Assembly (NCBI GenBank): GCA_038252255.1
Contig: JBBSAM010000017.1
Location: forward strand, 1 to 64,000
Direction: 5' to 3'
Length of the DNA stretch: 64,000 bases
From: Chersky-806 sp038252255
Lineage (GTDB): Bacteria; Actinomycetota; Acidimicrobiia; IMCC26256; JAENVU01
This document shows positions 26,440-34,193 of the stretch, in pieces (the first letter of the stretch is position 1; the number at the start of each line of letters is the position of its first letter). The notes under the pieces are model-generated. The model was not told the origin of the DNA and made no database searches. It saw only the letters and a list, made by a program, of their open reading frames with translations. A program made the translations under genes and the position numbers.

Positions 26440-26551
26440 CCGTCGGCCGAGCTCCCGACCGCGACCGTCAAACGGGCCGACGGCGGTCCCGGCCGAAGAT
26501 CCCCGTCGCCCGAGCTCCCGACCGCGACTGTCGATGGGGCCGACGGCGGTC
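26440..26551 (+). repeat. two imperfect 48-bp direct repeats, each able to form a hairpin
   Basis: Copies at 26441-26488 and 26504-26551 have a 63-base period and differ at only a handful of positions. In copy 1 ccgtcggcc (26440-26448) pairs perfectly with ggccgacgg (26475-26483). The repeat fills the 150-base gap between the acyl-CoA synthetase and the next gene. There is no T-tract, so it is not a standard intrinsic terminator. Confidence 0.6.
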
Positions 26552-26572
26552 GGCGCTAACGTCGACCCGCCG

Positions 26573-27217
26573 ATGGCCACGCTTTCTGAAGTTCGTTCGT
26601 CGCGCCTCCTGGCCGAGTACGGCGTTCCGGTCCTGCCCCAGCGCACCGCGCCGACGGCGGGCGACGCGGTCGTCGCCGCGGCCGAGCTCGGGTTTCCCGT
26701 CGTCGTGAAGCTCTGCGGCGACGCGATCGCACACAAGACCGAGCGCGGGCTCGTGCGGCTGAACCTGCCGGACGAGCGCGCGGTGCACCACGCGGCCGGC
26801 GAGCTGCTCGACCTCGCGCGGGCGGACGACGTCGACGTCGAGCTCCTCGTCGCACCCATGGTTCGGGGGACCCGGGAGCTGATCGCCGGCGTCCACACCG
26901 ACGAGCAGTTCGGCCGCTGCGTGATGCTGGGCTTCGGCGGCATCCTCGCGGAGGCGATCGCCGACGTGAGCTTCCGCCTCATCCCGCTCGAGCCGATCGA
27001 CGCGGAGGAGATGATCGAGGACCTCCGCACGCAGAGGTTGCTCGGTCCGTTCCGGGGAGAGCCGGCCGTTGACCGCGCCGCGCTCGTCGCGACGCTGCTC
27101 GGTTTGAGCGAGCTCGCGACCGCGGAGCCGGACGTCGTCTCGGTGGACGTGAACCCGTTGATCGTGGTCGACGGCCGTCCGGTAGCCGTCGACGCACTGG
27201 TCGAGATGAGCTCGTGA
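26573..27217 (+). CDS. NDP-forming acyl-CoA ligase, ATP-grasp (beta) subunit
   Basis: A 214-residue ATP-grasp_5 domain protein corresponding to the beta subunit of ADP-forming acetate/acyl-CoA ligase. Recognisable parts are LLAEYGVPVLPQ near the N-terminus, GFPVVVKLCGDAIAHKTERGLVRLNL with the ATP-binding lysine, and VDVNPLIVVDGRPVAVDALV at the end. ATG at 26573 is chosen because a longer frame upstream only translates the intergenic repeat. Its stop overlaps the next gene (GTGA), which encodes the CoA-binding subunit. Confidence 0.88.
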   Translation: MATLSEVRSSRLLAEYGVPVLPQRTAPTAGDAVVAAAELGFPVVVKLCGDAIAHKTERGLVRLNLPDERAVHHAAGELLDLARADDVDVELLVAPMVRGTRELIAGVHTDEQFGRCVMLGFGGILAEAIADVSFRLIPLEPIDAEEMIEDLRTQRLLGPFRGEPAVDRAALVATLLGLSELATAEPDVVSVDVNPLIVVDGRPVAVDALVEMSS

Positions 27218-28695
27218 CCGCGCCCGGGCCGAGGTCCGAGCAGCTCCGGGCGCTCTTCGACCCGCGCGGGGTCGTCGTCGCCGGCGCGTCGAGCCATCCG
27301 GGAAAGTTCGGCTTCGTCGCGCTGCACAACATCCTCAGCCAGGGCTACCGCGGCGAGGTGTACGCCACCAACCGCGAGGGCGGAACCATCCTCGGGGTCG
27401 AGTCCGTCTCGTCCATCGACGACCTCCCGGCGGGCGCGGCAGTCGACATGGTCTTCGTCTGTACCCCAGCCGCCGCGAACCTCGAGCTGCTGGCCGCGTG
27501 CGCCCGGCGGGGGATCACCGCCGCGTTCATCACCTCAGCCGGCTACGGCGAGTCCGGTGCGGCGGGACGCGAAGCCGAGCGCGAGCTCGTCGCCCGGGCC
27601 ACCGAGCTGGGCATCGTGATCGCCGGCCCCAACGGCCAGGGAGTGATCTCCACGCCCTCGCAGCTCTGCGCCCAGATCGTGGCCCCGTGCCCACCGCCGG
27701 GGCGGATCGGCGTGGCCAGCCAGTCCGGCAACTTCGTCTCCTCCTTCCAGAACTATGCGGTGCAGACGGGCATCGGGATCAGCCGGGCGGTGAGCGCGGG
27801 CAACGCGGCGATGGTCGGCGTGCCGGACTACCTGGACTTCTTCGCCCACGACCCCGAGACCACGGTCGGCCTCGCGTACGTGGAAGGCATCCGCGACGGC
27901 CGCGCGTTCTTCGATCGCATGCGCACGATCACCCCACAGCAGCCGTTGGTGCTGCTGAAGGGCGGCGCGACCGCCGGCGGCGAGCGCGCCGCGGCCTCGC
28001 ACACCGGCGCGCTGGCCAGCGACGACCGGGTCTTCGACGGCATGTGCCACCAAGCCGGCATCACGCGCGCCGACAACGTCGAGGAGGCGTTCGAGGCCGC
28101 CGCATCGTTCGCGACACAACCGCTCCCTCACGGCCCTCGGGTCGCGGTGGTCACCACCGCGGGTGGCTGGGGGGTCGTGACGGCGGACGCCATCACCCGA
28201 TCGTCGAACCTGCAGCTGGCCGAGCTCTCCGACGACCTCCGGGCCGCGATCGACGCCAAGCTGCCGCCGCGGTGGAGTCGCAGCAACCCGATCGACCTGG
28301 CCGGGGGCGAGACCCGCGACACCATCCCCGAGCTGCTCGAGCTGGTCGCCAGGGATGACGGCGTCGACTCGATCGTCTACCTCGGGCTGGGCATCCAGTC
28401 GAACCAGGCGCAGCTCATGAAGGACGGGCGCTACTACCCGGGCGACGGGCTGGAGCGGATCGTGGCGTATCACGAGCGCCAGGACGAGCGCTTCGCCCGC
28501 GCCGCGGCCGAGATCTCCGACGCGACCGGCAAGCCGATCCTCACCGCGACCGAGCTCGCGATCGCCGCGCCCGAAAATCCCGGCCCCCGCACCGTGCGGG
28601 AGACCGGCCGGCTCTGCTACGCGGCGTCGAACCGCGCGGTGACCGCGCTCGGCCACCTCCGCCGCTACGCGCAATGGCTCGAGCGCCGGGCATGA
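27214..28695 (+). CDS. NDP-forming acyl-CoA ligase, CoA-binding (alpha) subunit
   Basis: A 493-residue protein with the CoA-binding Rossmann domain (FDPRGVVVAGASSHPGKFG) followed by succinyl-CoA-synthetase-like domains (RIGVASQSGNFVSSF, GGERAAASHTGALAS). The His in ASHTG corresponds to the phosphorylated histidine of the family. With the beta subunit it would interconvert an acyl-CoA, ADP and phosphate with a carboxylate, CoA and ATP. Alpha and beta are often fused; here they are separate and translationally coupled. The substrate is unknown. Confidence 0.88.
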   Translation: MTAPGPRSEQLRALFDPRGVVVAGASSHPGKFGFVALHNILSQGYRGEVYATNREGGTILGVESVSSIDDLPAGAAVDMVFVCTPAAANLELLAACARRGITAAFITSAGYGESGAAGREAERELVARATELGIVIAGPNGQGVISTPSQLCAQIVAPCPPPGRIGVASQSGNFVSSFQNYAVQTGIGISRAVSAGNAAMVGVPDYLDFFAHDPETTVGLAYVEGIRDGRAFFDRMRTITPQQPLVLLKGGATAGGERAAASHTGALASDDRVFDGMCHQAGITRADNVEEAFEAAASFATQPLPHGPRVAVVTTAGGWGVVTADAITRSSNLQLAELSDDLRAAIDAKLPPRWSRSNPIDLAGGETRDTIPELLELVARDDGVDSIVYLGLGIQSNQAQLMKDGRYYPGDGLERIVAYHERQDERFARAAAEISDATGKPILTATELAIAAPENPGPRTVRETGRLCYAASNRAVTALGHLRRYAQWLERRA

Positions 28696-30137
28696 GCTCG
28701 AGCCCGAGCCCGGTGGGTCCGGTCGACCCCTCGCGCCGGCAGGCGCGGCGGCTGGTCGTCGCGGCCGTGCTCGGAGTCTTGGGACTGGTCGCGATCGTGC
28801 TCGGCCTGCAGGGACCCGCCGGCCCGGCCGGCGCGGCACCCGGGCCGCACCTTGCCACCCCGGTCTGGTCGGCGCGCCGCGTACCGCAGCCGATCCTCGA
28901 GGCCGTCGGCACGATGCGGCTGCAGTCGGATCTCGACAGCACGATCCGCGGCACGGAGTCCTGCTACGTGGTCTCCGGTCCGGACGGCCTCGTCGTCACA
29001 TCGAACCCGGACACCCCGCGCATCCCGGCGTCGACGCTCAAGCTCCTGACCGCCACCGCCGCGCTCGACGGGATGGGCAAGGACTTCCGCTACGAGACCG
29101 AGGTCGTCGCGCCGGACAAACCGAAGGACGGCCAGCTCGACCACCTCTGGCTCGTCGGCGCGGGCGATCCCATGCTCACGACGCCCGAGGCCGCCGCGAA
29201 GCTGGCCGTCGACCCACTCACGAAGGGCGACGCGATCACTCCACTCGTGGCACTCGCCGACGACATCGTCGCCGCGGGCGTCCACGCGATTCCCGGCGGG
29301 ATCGTCGCCGACGACTCGCGCTACGACGACACCCGCTACCTCTCGGTCTGGCCGTCGAGCTACCGCGCCAATCGTGAGATCGGACCCGTCGGTGCGCTCA
29401 CCGTCAACGACGGGTTCGGCGGCCCGGACGGCAGCGGCGCGGCCACCGACCCCGCGATCAACGCCGCGGACCAGCTCGCGCGGCTGCTCATCCTGCGCGG
29501 CGTCAGCGTGGGGCCGTCCACGCGCGGCAAGACGCCGCCTGGCGCCACGACCATCGCGACGCTCAAGTCCCCGCCCCTCCACGACATCATCACCGCATTC
29601 CTCGCGTCGAGCGACAACCTGACCGCCGAGATGCTCACCCGGGAGCTCGCGGCGAGAAGCGATCGCCCGGCCACCACGGCGAACGGCACCGCGATCACGA
29701 CGCTCAAGCTCGGGCAGCTCCACCTACCGATCAAGGGGCTGGTCATGGTCGATGGCTCCGGACTCGCACGTGAGGACCGGGCAACCTGCGCGCTGCTCGT
29801 GGCGACGTTGAAGCTCGCAAACACCCCGAAGTTCGCGACGGTACGCGACTCACTCGCGATCGCGGGGGAGCGCGGCACCCTGGCCAGCCGCCTGCGCGGC
29901 ACCGCGCTCCAGGGCAAGCTCGTCGCGAAGACCGGCTCGCTGTCCGGCGTGAGCGGGCTGGCCGGGTACGTGGACGTCAAACGCCCGCTCACGTTCTCGC
30001 TCCTCGTCAACGGGAATTTCGGGGAGAGCACCGGCGTCGCCGACCGCGAGGAGATGGCCGCGGCCATCGGGCGCTATCCCGACGTGCCGGCCCCTGACGC
30101 ACTGGTCCCTCAGCCTGCCGCGCCGATCGTCCCGTGA
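28692..30137 (+). CDS. dacB: D-alanyl-D-alanine carboxypeptidase/endopeptidase (PBP4 type)
   Basis: A 481-residue class C low-molecular-mass penicillin-binding protein. Residues 20-40 form a membrane anchor or signal segment. The active-site motifs are STLK at 114-117 (SxxK), SDN at 307-309 (SxN) and KTG at 413-415, with a long insert between the first two as in PBP4. It trims peptidoglycan cross-bridges outside the membrane. ATG at 28692 overlaps the previous stop as ATGA, which favours it over the Met at 28674. Confidence 0.92.
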   Translation: MSSSPSPVGPVDPSRRQARRLVVAAVLGVLGLVAIVLGLQGPAGPAGAAPGPHLATPVWSARRVPQPILEAVGTMRLQSDLDSTIRGTESCYVVSGPDGLVVTSNPDTPRIPASTLKLLTATAALDGMGKDFRYETEVVAPDKPKDGQLDHLWLVGAGDPMLTTPEAAAKLAVDPLTKGDAITPLVALADDIVAAGVHAIPGGIVADDSRYDDTRYLSVWPSSYRANREIGPVGALTVNDGFGGPDGSGAATDPAINAADQLARLLILRGVSVGPSTRGKTPPGATTIATLKSPPLHDIITAFLASSDNLTAEMLTRELAARSDRPATTANGTAITTLKLGQLHLPIKGLVMVDGSGLAREDRATCALLVATLKLANTPKFATVRDSLAIAGERGTLASRLRGTALQGKLVAKTGSLSGVSGLAGYVDVKRPLTFSLLVNGNFGESTGVADREEMAAAIGRYPDVPAPDALVPQPAAPIVP

Positions 30138-30180
30138 CCTCCGCTTGCTCACGGCGCGCGACTGCGAGTTGAATCCAACG

Positions 30181-30513
30181 GTGCCCGATCGCTCACCCTC
30201 GCTGCCCCAAGCCGCCGCCGAGCTGTGGGATCTCGTTGTCGCCTACTTCAAGCAGGAGACGGCGGTCCCGCTCCAGCAGCTCGCCCGCGCCGTCGGCTTC
30301 GGCCTCCTGGCGGCGATGCTGCTCGGGCTGGGGGTGGTCTTCCTGACCGTCGGCGGCCTGCGCCTCCTGCAGGAGGAGACCGGCGAGACGTTCACCGGTG
30401 ACTGGTCGTGGGCTCCGTACGGGATCATGACCGCAGCGCTCCTGCTCGTCGGCGGCCTCACGTGGAAGATCGGGACCCGGCGCAAGCGCCGCAAGACCGC
30501 CGTCGTCGCATGA
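30181..30513 (+). CDS. putative phage-holin-III-like / Act-Holin family membrane protein
   Basis: A 110-residue protein with two predicted membrane helices (VGFGLLAAMLLGLGVVFLTVGG and APYGIMTAALLLVGGLTW) and a basic tail RRKRRK. The AELWDLVVAYFKQETAVPLQQLARAVG start is typical of actinobacterial putative holin-superfamily proteins of unknown role, usually next to small cell-envelope genes. GTG at 30181 is chosen because upstream codons are not hydrophobic or conserved-looking. Two more small genes follow with overlaps. Confidence 0.7.
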   Translation: MPDRSPSLPQAAAELWDLVVAYFKQETAVPLQQLARAVGFGLLAAMLLGLGVVFLTVGGLRLLQEETGETFTGDWSWAPYGIMTAALLLVGGLTWKIGTRRKRRKTAVVA

Positions 30514-30743
30514 GCGAAGCGGGCGGAAAGATCCTGAAGTCCGATGCTCCGATCTCCAAGGCGGACATCCAGGCGAAGCTCGCCGAGCTCAAGGGTGGGG
30601 TGGACGCCGAAGTCGCGAACGTCCGTGGCGTGGCGATCGCGGCCGGGGTAGCCGTCGTGGTCGTCGCGGTCCTCGTCACGTTCGCGCTCGGTCGCCGTCG
30701 CGGTCGGCGGCTCGCCACCATCATCGAGATCCGGCGCGTGTGA
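30510..30743 (+). CDS. small single-pass membrane protein
   Basis: A 77-residue protein with one hydrophobic helix (GVAIAAGVAVVVVAVLVTFALG) followed by basic GRRRGRR and an N-terminal helical ADIQAKLAELKGGVDAEV segment. ATG at 30510 overlaps the previous stop as ATGA. Its first codons, atgagcgaagcgg, coincide with the 5' motif of the intercistronic repeats described at 42275 and 48223, so the N-terminus may be repeat-derived. The family is unknown to me. Confidence 0.65.
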   Translation: MSEAGGKILKSDAPISKADIQAKLAELKGGVDAEVANVRGVAIAAGVAVVVVAVLVTFALGRRRGRRLATIIEIRRV

Positions 30744-30940
30744 ACCCGCTCTCGGTCGTCTTCCGCTTTCTCGGCGGGCAGGCTCGCAACCGCCGCAACG
30801 TCACCATCTACTTCGCGCTCGCCACGAGCACCTTCCGCATCCTGCGCCGCATCATGAGCCCGAGGCAGCGGACGCTGCTGAGCTTCCAGGTCAAGCCGGG
30901 CGAGGTCTACGAGCTCCGAGGAGTGCGGCGCGGCCGGTAG
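30740..30940 (+). CDS. small basic protein of unknown function
   Basis: A 66-residue basic protein (RNRRNVTIYFALATSTFRILRRIM core) with a short amphipathic or membrane-interacting segment. GTG at 30740 overlaps the previous stop, giving three coupled small genes. The TAG stop at 30938 also begins the TAGCCT hexamer of the next gene. I do not recognise a family. Confidence 0.6.
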   Translation: MNPLSVVFRFLGGQARNRRNVTIYFALATSTFRILRRIMSPRQRTLLSFQVKPGEVYELRGVRRGR

Positions 30941-30943
30941 CCT
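30938..30943 (+). promoter_or_regulatory. -10-like hexamer for the ubiquitin-like carrier
   Basis: TAGCCT with 7 nt to ATG 30951, consistent with a leaderless transcript. Its TAG is also the stop codon of the upstream gene. Confidence 0.4.
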
Positions 30944-30950
30944 GGCCCCG

Positions 30951-31151
30951 ATGAGAATCCTGCTCCGCAACCCGCGGCGCGAGCTCGAGATCCCCGGCCC
31001 AATGTCCGTGGTCAAGCTCCTGGCCCGGCTGGAGCTGAACCCGGAATCGGTCCTCGTGATCCAGGGCGACACGCTCGTCACCCGCGATGCCCGCCTCGCC
31101 GACTCCGACGTCATCGAGATCCGACCGGTCATCTCCGGCGGTGCGGCTTGA
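30951..31151 (+). CDS. TtuB/ThiS/MoaD-like ubiquitin-fold sulfur carrier
   Basis: A 66-residue beta-grasp protein. MRILLRNPRRELEIPGPMSVVKLLARLELNPESVLVIQGDTLVTRDARLADSD matches the TtuB/MoaD layout, and VIEIRPVISGG matches the TtuB C-terminus. In such carriers the terminal GlyGly becomes a thiocarboxylate that donates sulfur. Here two alanines follow the GlyGly, so the mature end would have to be exposed by cleavage, or the protein works differently. The downstream gene encodes a TtuA-like tRNA thiolase, which supports a role in 2-thiolation of tRNA. Confidence 0.82.
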   Translation: MRILLRNPRRELEIPGPMSVVKLLARLELNPESVLVIQGDTLVTRDARLADSDVIEIRPVISGGAA

Positions 31152-31209
31152 CCGTGAGCGGAACGAGGCTCGACCGGCCCGGTCCGAAGGACCGAGAGCG
31201 GGAAACCCG
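31152..31209 (+). repeat. intercistronic repeat, copy A
   Basis: The gap between the carrier and ttuA contains gtgagcggaacgag, then cggcccggtccgaagga (31175-31191) and gagagcggg just before the GTG start. The 17-base core is identical to copy C at 48279-48295. Its 3' end supplies purine-rich sequence usable as a ribosome-binding site. Confidence 0.55.
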
Positions 31210-32157
31210 GTGAAGTGCCGTCGCTGCAAGGCGCCGGCGGTGATCGACATCCGCCGCCACAACGCCGCGTTCTGCCGGGGCTGCTTCCTGCACCACTGCC
31301 GGGAGCAGGTCCGCCGGGCCATCGACGAATACGAGATGTTCGGCCCCGAAGCCCGCGTGCTCGTCGCGGTATCCGGCGGCAAGGACTCGCTCGCGCTGTG
31401 GGATCTGCTGCGCTCGCTCGGGTACGAAGCCGACGGCCTGTACCTCGGGCTCGGAATCGGTGAGTACTCGGACGAGTCCGGCCGCTACGTTCGGGACTTC
31501 GCCGAGAGCCGCGGCCTCAAGCTCTACGAGGTGGACCTGCGCGCCGATCACGGCTACGACATCCCGACGGCCGCGCAGGCGACCCGCCGGGCGCCTTGCG
31601 GCGCGTGTGGCCTCTCGAAGCGTCATCTCTTCAACTCCACCGCGATCGATCACGGCTACGACGTCGTCGCCACCGGCCACAACCTCGACGACGAAGCCGC
31701 GGTCCTGCTCGGCAACGTGCTTCGGTGGGAGACCGGTTACCTCGGCCGGCAGTTCCCCGTACTGCCCGCGGCGCCCGGCTTCGCCCGCAAGGTGAAGCCG
31801 CTGGTGCGGTTGGGCGAGCGCGAGATGGCCGCGTACTGCGTGCTGAACGGCATCGACTACCAGGTCGAGGAGTGCCCGATGGCCGCAGGCAACAAGCACA
31901 TCGGGTTCAAGGAGGTGCTCAACGGGCTGGAGGAGCGCTCGCCCGGCGCGAAGGCCGCGTTCCTGTTCGGCTTCTTCGGCCGGGGGCACGACCGCTTCGC
32001 CACAGAAGAGGACGAGGTCGAGCTCGCGGACTGCCCGAGCTGCGGTGCACCCACCACGACCGGCGGCTTGTGCGCGTTCTGCTCCCTGCGGGCGCGGGCC
32101 GGTGGGATCGCCACCGGCGAGCACACGGCCGCGGTCGAGCTCCGAGCGGGACGCTAG
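31210..32157 (+). CDS. ttuA: TtuA-like tRNA 2-thiolation enzyme (TtcA/CTU1 family)
   Basis: A 315-residue PP-loop ATPase. An N-terminal zinc finger uses Cys 3, 6, 22 and 25; the PP-loop SGGKDS is at 55-60; cysteines at 130, 133 and 222 fall at the same numbers as the Fe-S cluster ligands of Thermus thermophilus TtuA; a C-terminal zinc finger is CPSCGAP plus CAFC. The enzyme adenylates a tRNA uridine (position 54 in Thermus) and inserts sulfur delivered by TtuB. GTG at 31210 gives the conserved KCRRC start. It directly precedes trmI, which modifies A58 of the same T-loop. Confidence 0.88.
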   Translation: MKCRRCKAPAVIDIRRHNAAFCRGCFLHHCREQVRRAIDEYEMFGPEARVLVAVSGGKDSLALWDLLRSLGYEADGLYLGLGIGEYSDESGRYVRDFAESRGLKLYEVDLRADHGYDIPTAAQATRRAPCGACGLSKRHLFNSTAIDHGYDVVATGHNLDDEAAVLLGNVLRWETGYLGRQFPVLPAAPGFARKVKPLVRLGEREMAAYCVLNGIDYQVEECPMAAGNKHIGFKEVLNGLEERSPGAKAAFLFGFFGRGHDRFATEEDEVELADCPSCGAPTTTGGLCAFCSLRARAGGIATGEHTAAVELRAGR

Positions 32158-32162
32158 GACCA

Positions 32163-32945
32163 ATGCCCCGACCTCTCGCCCCGGGCGATCGCGTGCTGCT
32201 CATCGACACGAAGCAGCGGCGCCATCTCGTCACCCTGGCCGAGGGCGGCGCGTTCCACAGCCACGCGGGCGTGCTGGACCATTCCCAGCTCATCGGCGAG
32301 GAAGAGGGCGTGACGGTCCGCACGAGCATGAACGCGCGCATGGTCGCGGTGCGACCGACCCTGGCCGAGTACATCCTGAAGATGCCGCGCGGCGCGCAGG
32401 TGATCTATCCCAAGGACCTCGGCCCGATCCTCATGCTCGCGGACATCTTTCCGGGGGCACGGGTGCTCGAGTCCGGCGTCGGGTCCGGCGCTCTGACCAT
32501 GACGTTGCTGCGCGCGATCGGGCCCGAAGGACACGTCCACGGCTACGAGCTCCGTGACGACTTCGCCGATCGCGCCCGCCGGAACGTCGAAGGGTTCCTC
32601 GGGCCGGATCTCCCACTGACGATCGACGTACGCGACGTCTACGACGGCATCGACCTGACCGAGCTGGACCGGATCCTCCTCGACCTCCCCGAGCCCTGGC
32701 GCGTGGTGAAGCACGCCGAGGCCGCGCTGCGTCCCGGCGGCATCCTGCTCTCGTACCTGCCGACGATCGGTCAGGTGATGCGCCTGCGCGAGGAACTCGC
32801 CGGCTCGTCGTTCGGCATGGCCGAGTCGCTCGAGGTGCTGCAACGGGGCTGGAACGTGGACGGGCAGTCCGTCCGTCCCGACCATCGCATGGTCGCCCAC
32901 ACCGGCTTCCTCACCCACGCACGCCTGCTCGCCGCGACGGCATGA
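32163..32945 (+). CDS. trmI: tRNA (adenine-58-N1)-methyltransferase TrmI
   Basis: A 260-residue class I methyltransferase making m1A58. The N-terminal beta domain is followed by GAQVIYPKDLGPILMLADIFPGARVLESGVGSGALTMTLLRAIG with the SAM-binding loop, then DRILLDLPEPWRVV, the catalytic D-x-P-x-P-W region. ATG at 32163 is five bases after ttuA. Pairing with ttuA groups two T-loop modifications. In mycobacteria a trmI homologue also lies near mpa, so its location upstream of the proteasome genes is conserved. Confidence 0.93.
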   Translation: MPRPLAPGDRVLLIDTKQRRHLVTLAEGGAFHSHAGVLDHSQLIGEEEGVTVRTSMNARMVAVRPTLAEYILKMPRGAQVIYPKDLGPILMLADIFPGARVLESGVGSGALTMTLLRAIGPEGHVHGYELRDDFADRARRNVEGFLGPDLPLTIDVRDVYDGIDLTELDRILLDLPEPWRVVKHAEAALRPGGILLSYLPTIGQVMRLREELAGSSFGMAESLEVLQRGWNVDGQSVRPDHRMVAHTGFLTHARLLAATA

Positions 32946-32975
32946 GCGTCGTGGACCGATGATCCCGCGGGTCGC

Positions 32976-34142
32976 GTGAACGCGCTCGACCTCGCGATCA
33001 TCGCCGCCATCGTCATCGCCGCCGCCGGCGGCTACCGCCTGGGATTCGTCTCCCGGGCCCTGTCCTGGGCCGGGCTGGCCGGTGCGCTGGTGATCGCGAT
33101 CCGGCTCATCCCGGACCTCATGACCGCGCTCGCCGCCACCTCGCCGCGCGGCCGGCTGATCGCGGTGCTGGCCTTCGTCCTCGGGCTCGGCCTGCTCGGC
33201 CAGGCGCTCGGGCTCGCGCTCGGCGCGCTGCTGCACGCCCGGTTGCCGAGCGTCGCCGTGGTGCAACGGAGCGATCGCATCGCCGGCGCCGCCGTCGGCG
33301 CGTGTGGCGTCGTGGTCCTGCTCTGGCTGATCCTGCCGGCGCTGACGAGCGCGCCGGGCTGGCCCGCCCGCGCCGCGCAGGGATCACGGATCGCCTCCAC
33401 GATCGAGCGGGTCGCGCCCCAACCTCCGCCGTCGCTGCGGGAGCTGGGCCGCATGGTGGCGGAAGCTCCGTACCCCGAGGTGTTCGGCCCCGATGACGGC
33501 CCGGCCGATGTCGGGACGCCACCGCAGGCCGCACTGCCCGCCGGGGTCGACGCGCGTGCTCGGGCCGCCGTCGTACGGGTCGAGGGGCAGGCCTGCGACC
33601 AGATCCAGGACGGGACCGGGTTCGTCGTCCGCGACGGCATCGTGGTCACCAACGCGCACGTCGTCGCGGGGGAGCGCGACACCTCCGTGTTCCTTCCCAA
33701 CGGCGACAAGCTCCGGGCGCGAGTCGTGCGCTTCGACCCCCGCCGCGACCTCGCCCTGCTCTCGGTCGACGGCCTGGGCCTCGCGCCGCTGCCCCTGGGC
33801 ACCGGGCAGGAGGGAGTCGTCGGCGCGGTCTACGGGCATCCCGGTGGCGGGCCGCTGCGGTCCGCGCCGGCCCGGATCGCGGAGGAGATCGACGCCCGCG
33901 GGACGGACATCTACCGGACCACGCCCACCAGCCGCGACGTGTTCGTCCTCGCGGCCAAGCTCGCGCCGGGGGACTCCGGTGCGCCGCTCGTCGACCAGAC
34001 CGGGCACGTGGTCGGCGTGGCCTTCGCGATCGACCCCGGCCGCGACGGCACCGCCTATGCGCTCACGAGCGCGGAGCTCCGACCAGACCTGGTGGGGATC
34101 CCCGCCGACACCGTCGAAACCGGCTCCTGCCTCGTCGGCTAG
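32976..34142 (+). CDS. MarP-like CvpA/trypsin-type membrane serine protease
   Basis: A 388-residue protein: four membrane segments of a CvpA-like domain (residues 1-125), a linker, then a trypsin-like periplasmic protease. The triad is visible: His228 in VVTNAHVV, Asp258 in RRDLALL, Ser334 in APGDSGAPL. Length and layout match mycobacterial MarP, a protease for acid and oxidative stress resistance that processes peptidoglycan hydrolases. GTG at 32976 is preceded by no strong Shine-Dalgarno. Confidence 0.88.
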   Translation: MNALDLAIIAAIVIAAAGGYRLGFVSRALSWAGLAGALVIAIRLIPDLMTALAATSPRGRLIAVLAFVLGLGLLGQALGLALGALLHARLPSVAVVQRSDRIAGAAVGACGVVVLLWLILPALTSAPGWPARAAQGSRIASTIERVAPQPPPSLRELGRMVAEAPYPEVFGPDDGPADVGTPPQAALPAGVDARARAAVVRVEGQACDQIQDGTGFVVRDGIVVTNAHVVAGERDTSVFLPNGDKLRARVVRFDPRRDLALLSVDGLGLAPLPLGTGQEGVVGAVYGHPGGGPLRSAPARIAEEIDARGTDIYRTTPTSRDVFVLAAKLAPGDSGAPLVDQTGHVVGVAFAIDPGRDGTAYALTSAELRPDLVGIPADTVETGSCLVG

Positions 34143-34193
34143 GACGCGACTCCGCGCTCGGATCGACGAGCTGCTGCTCGGAGCGACCCGGAA

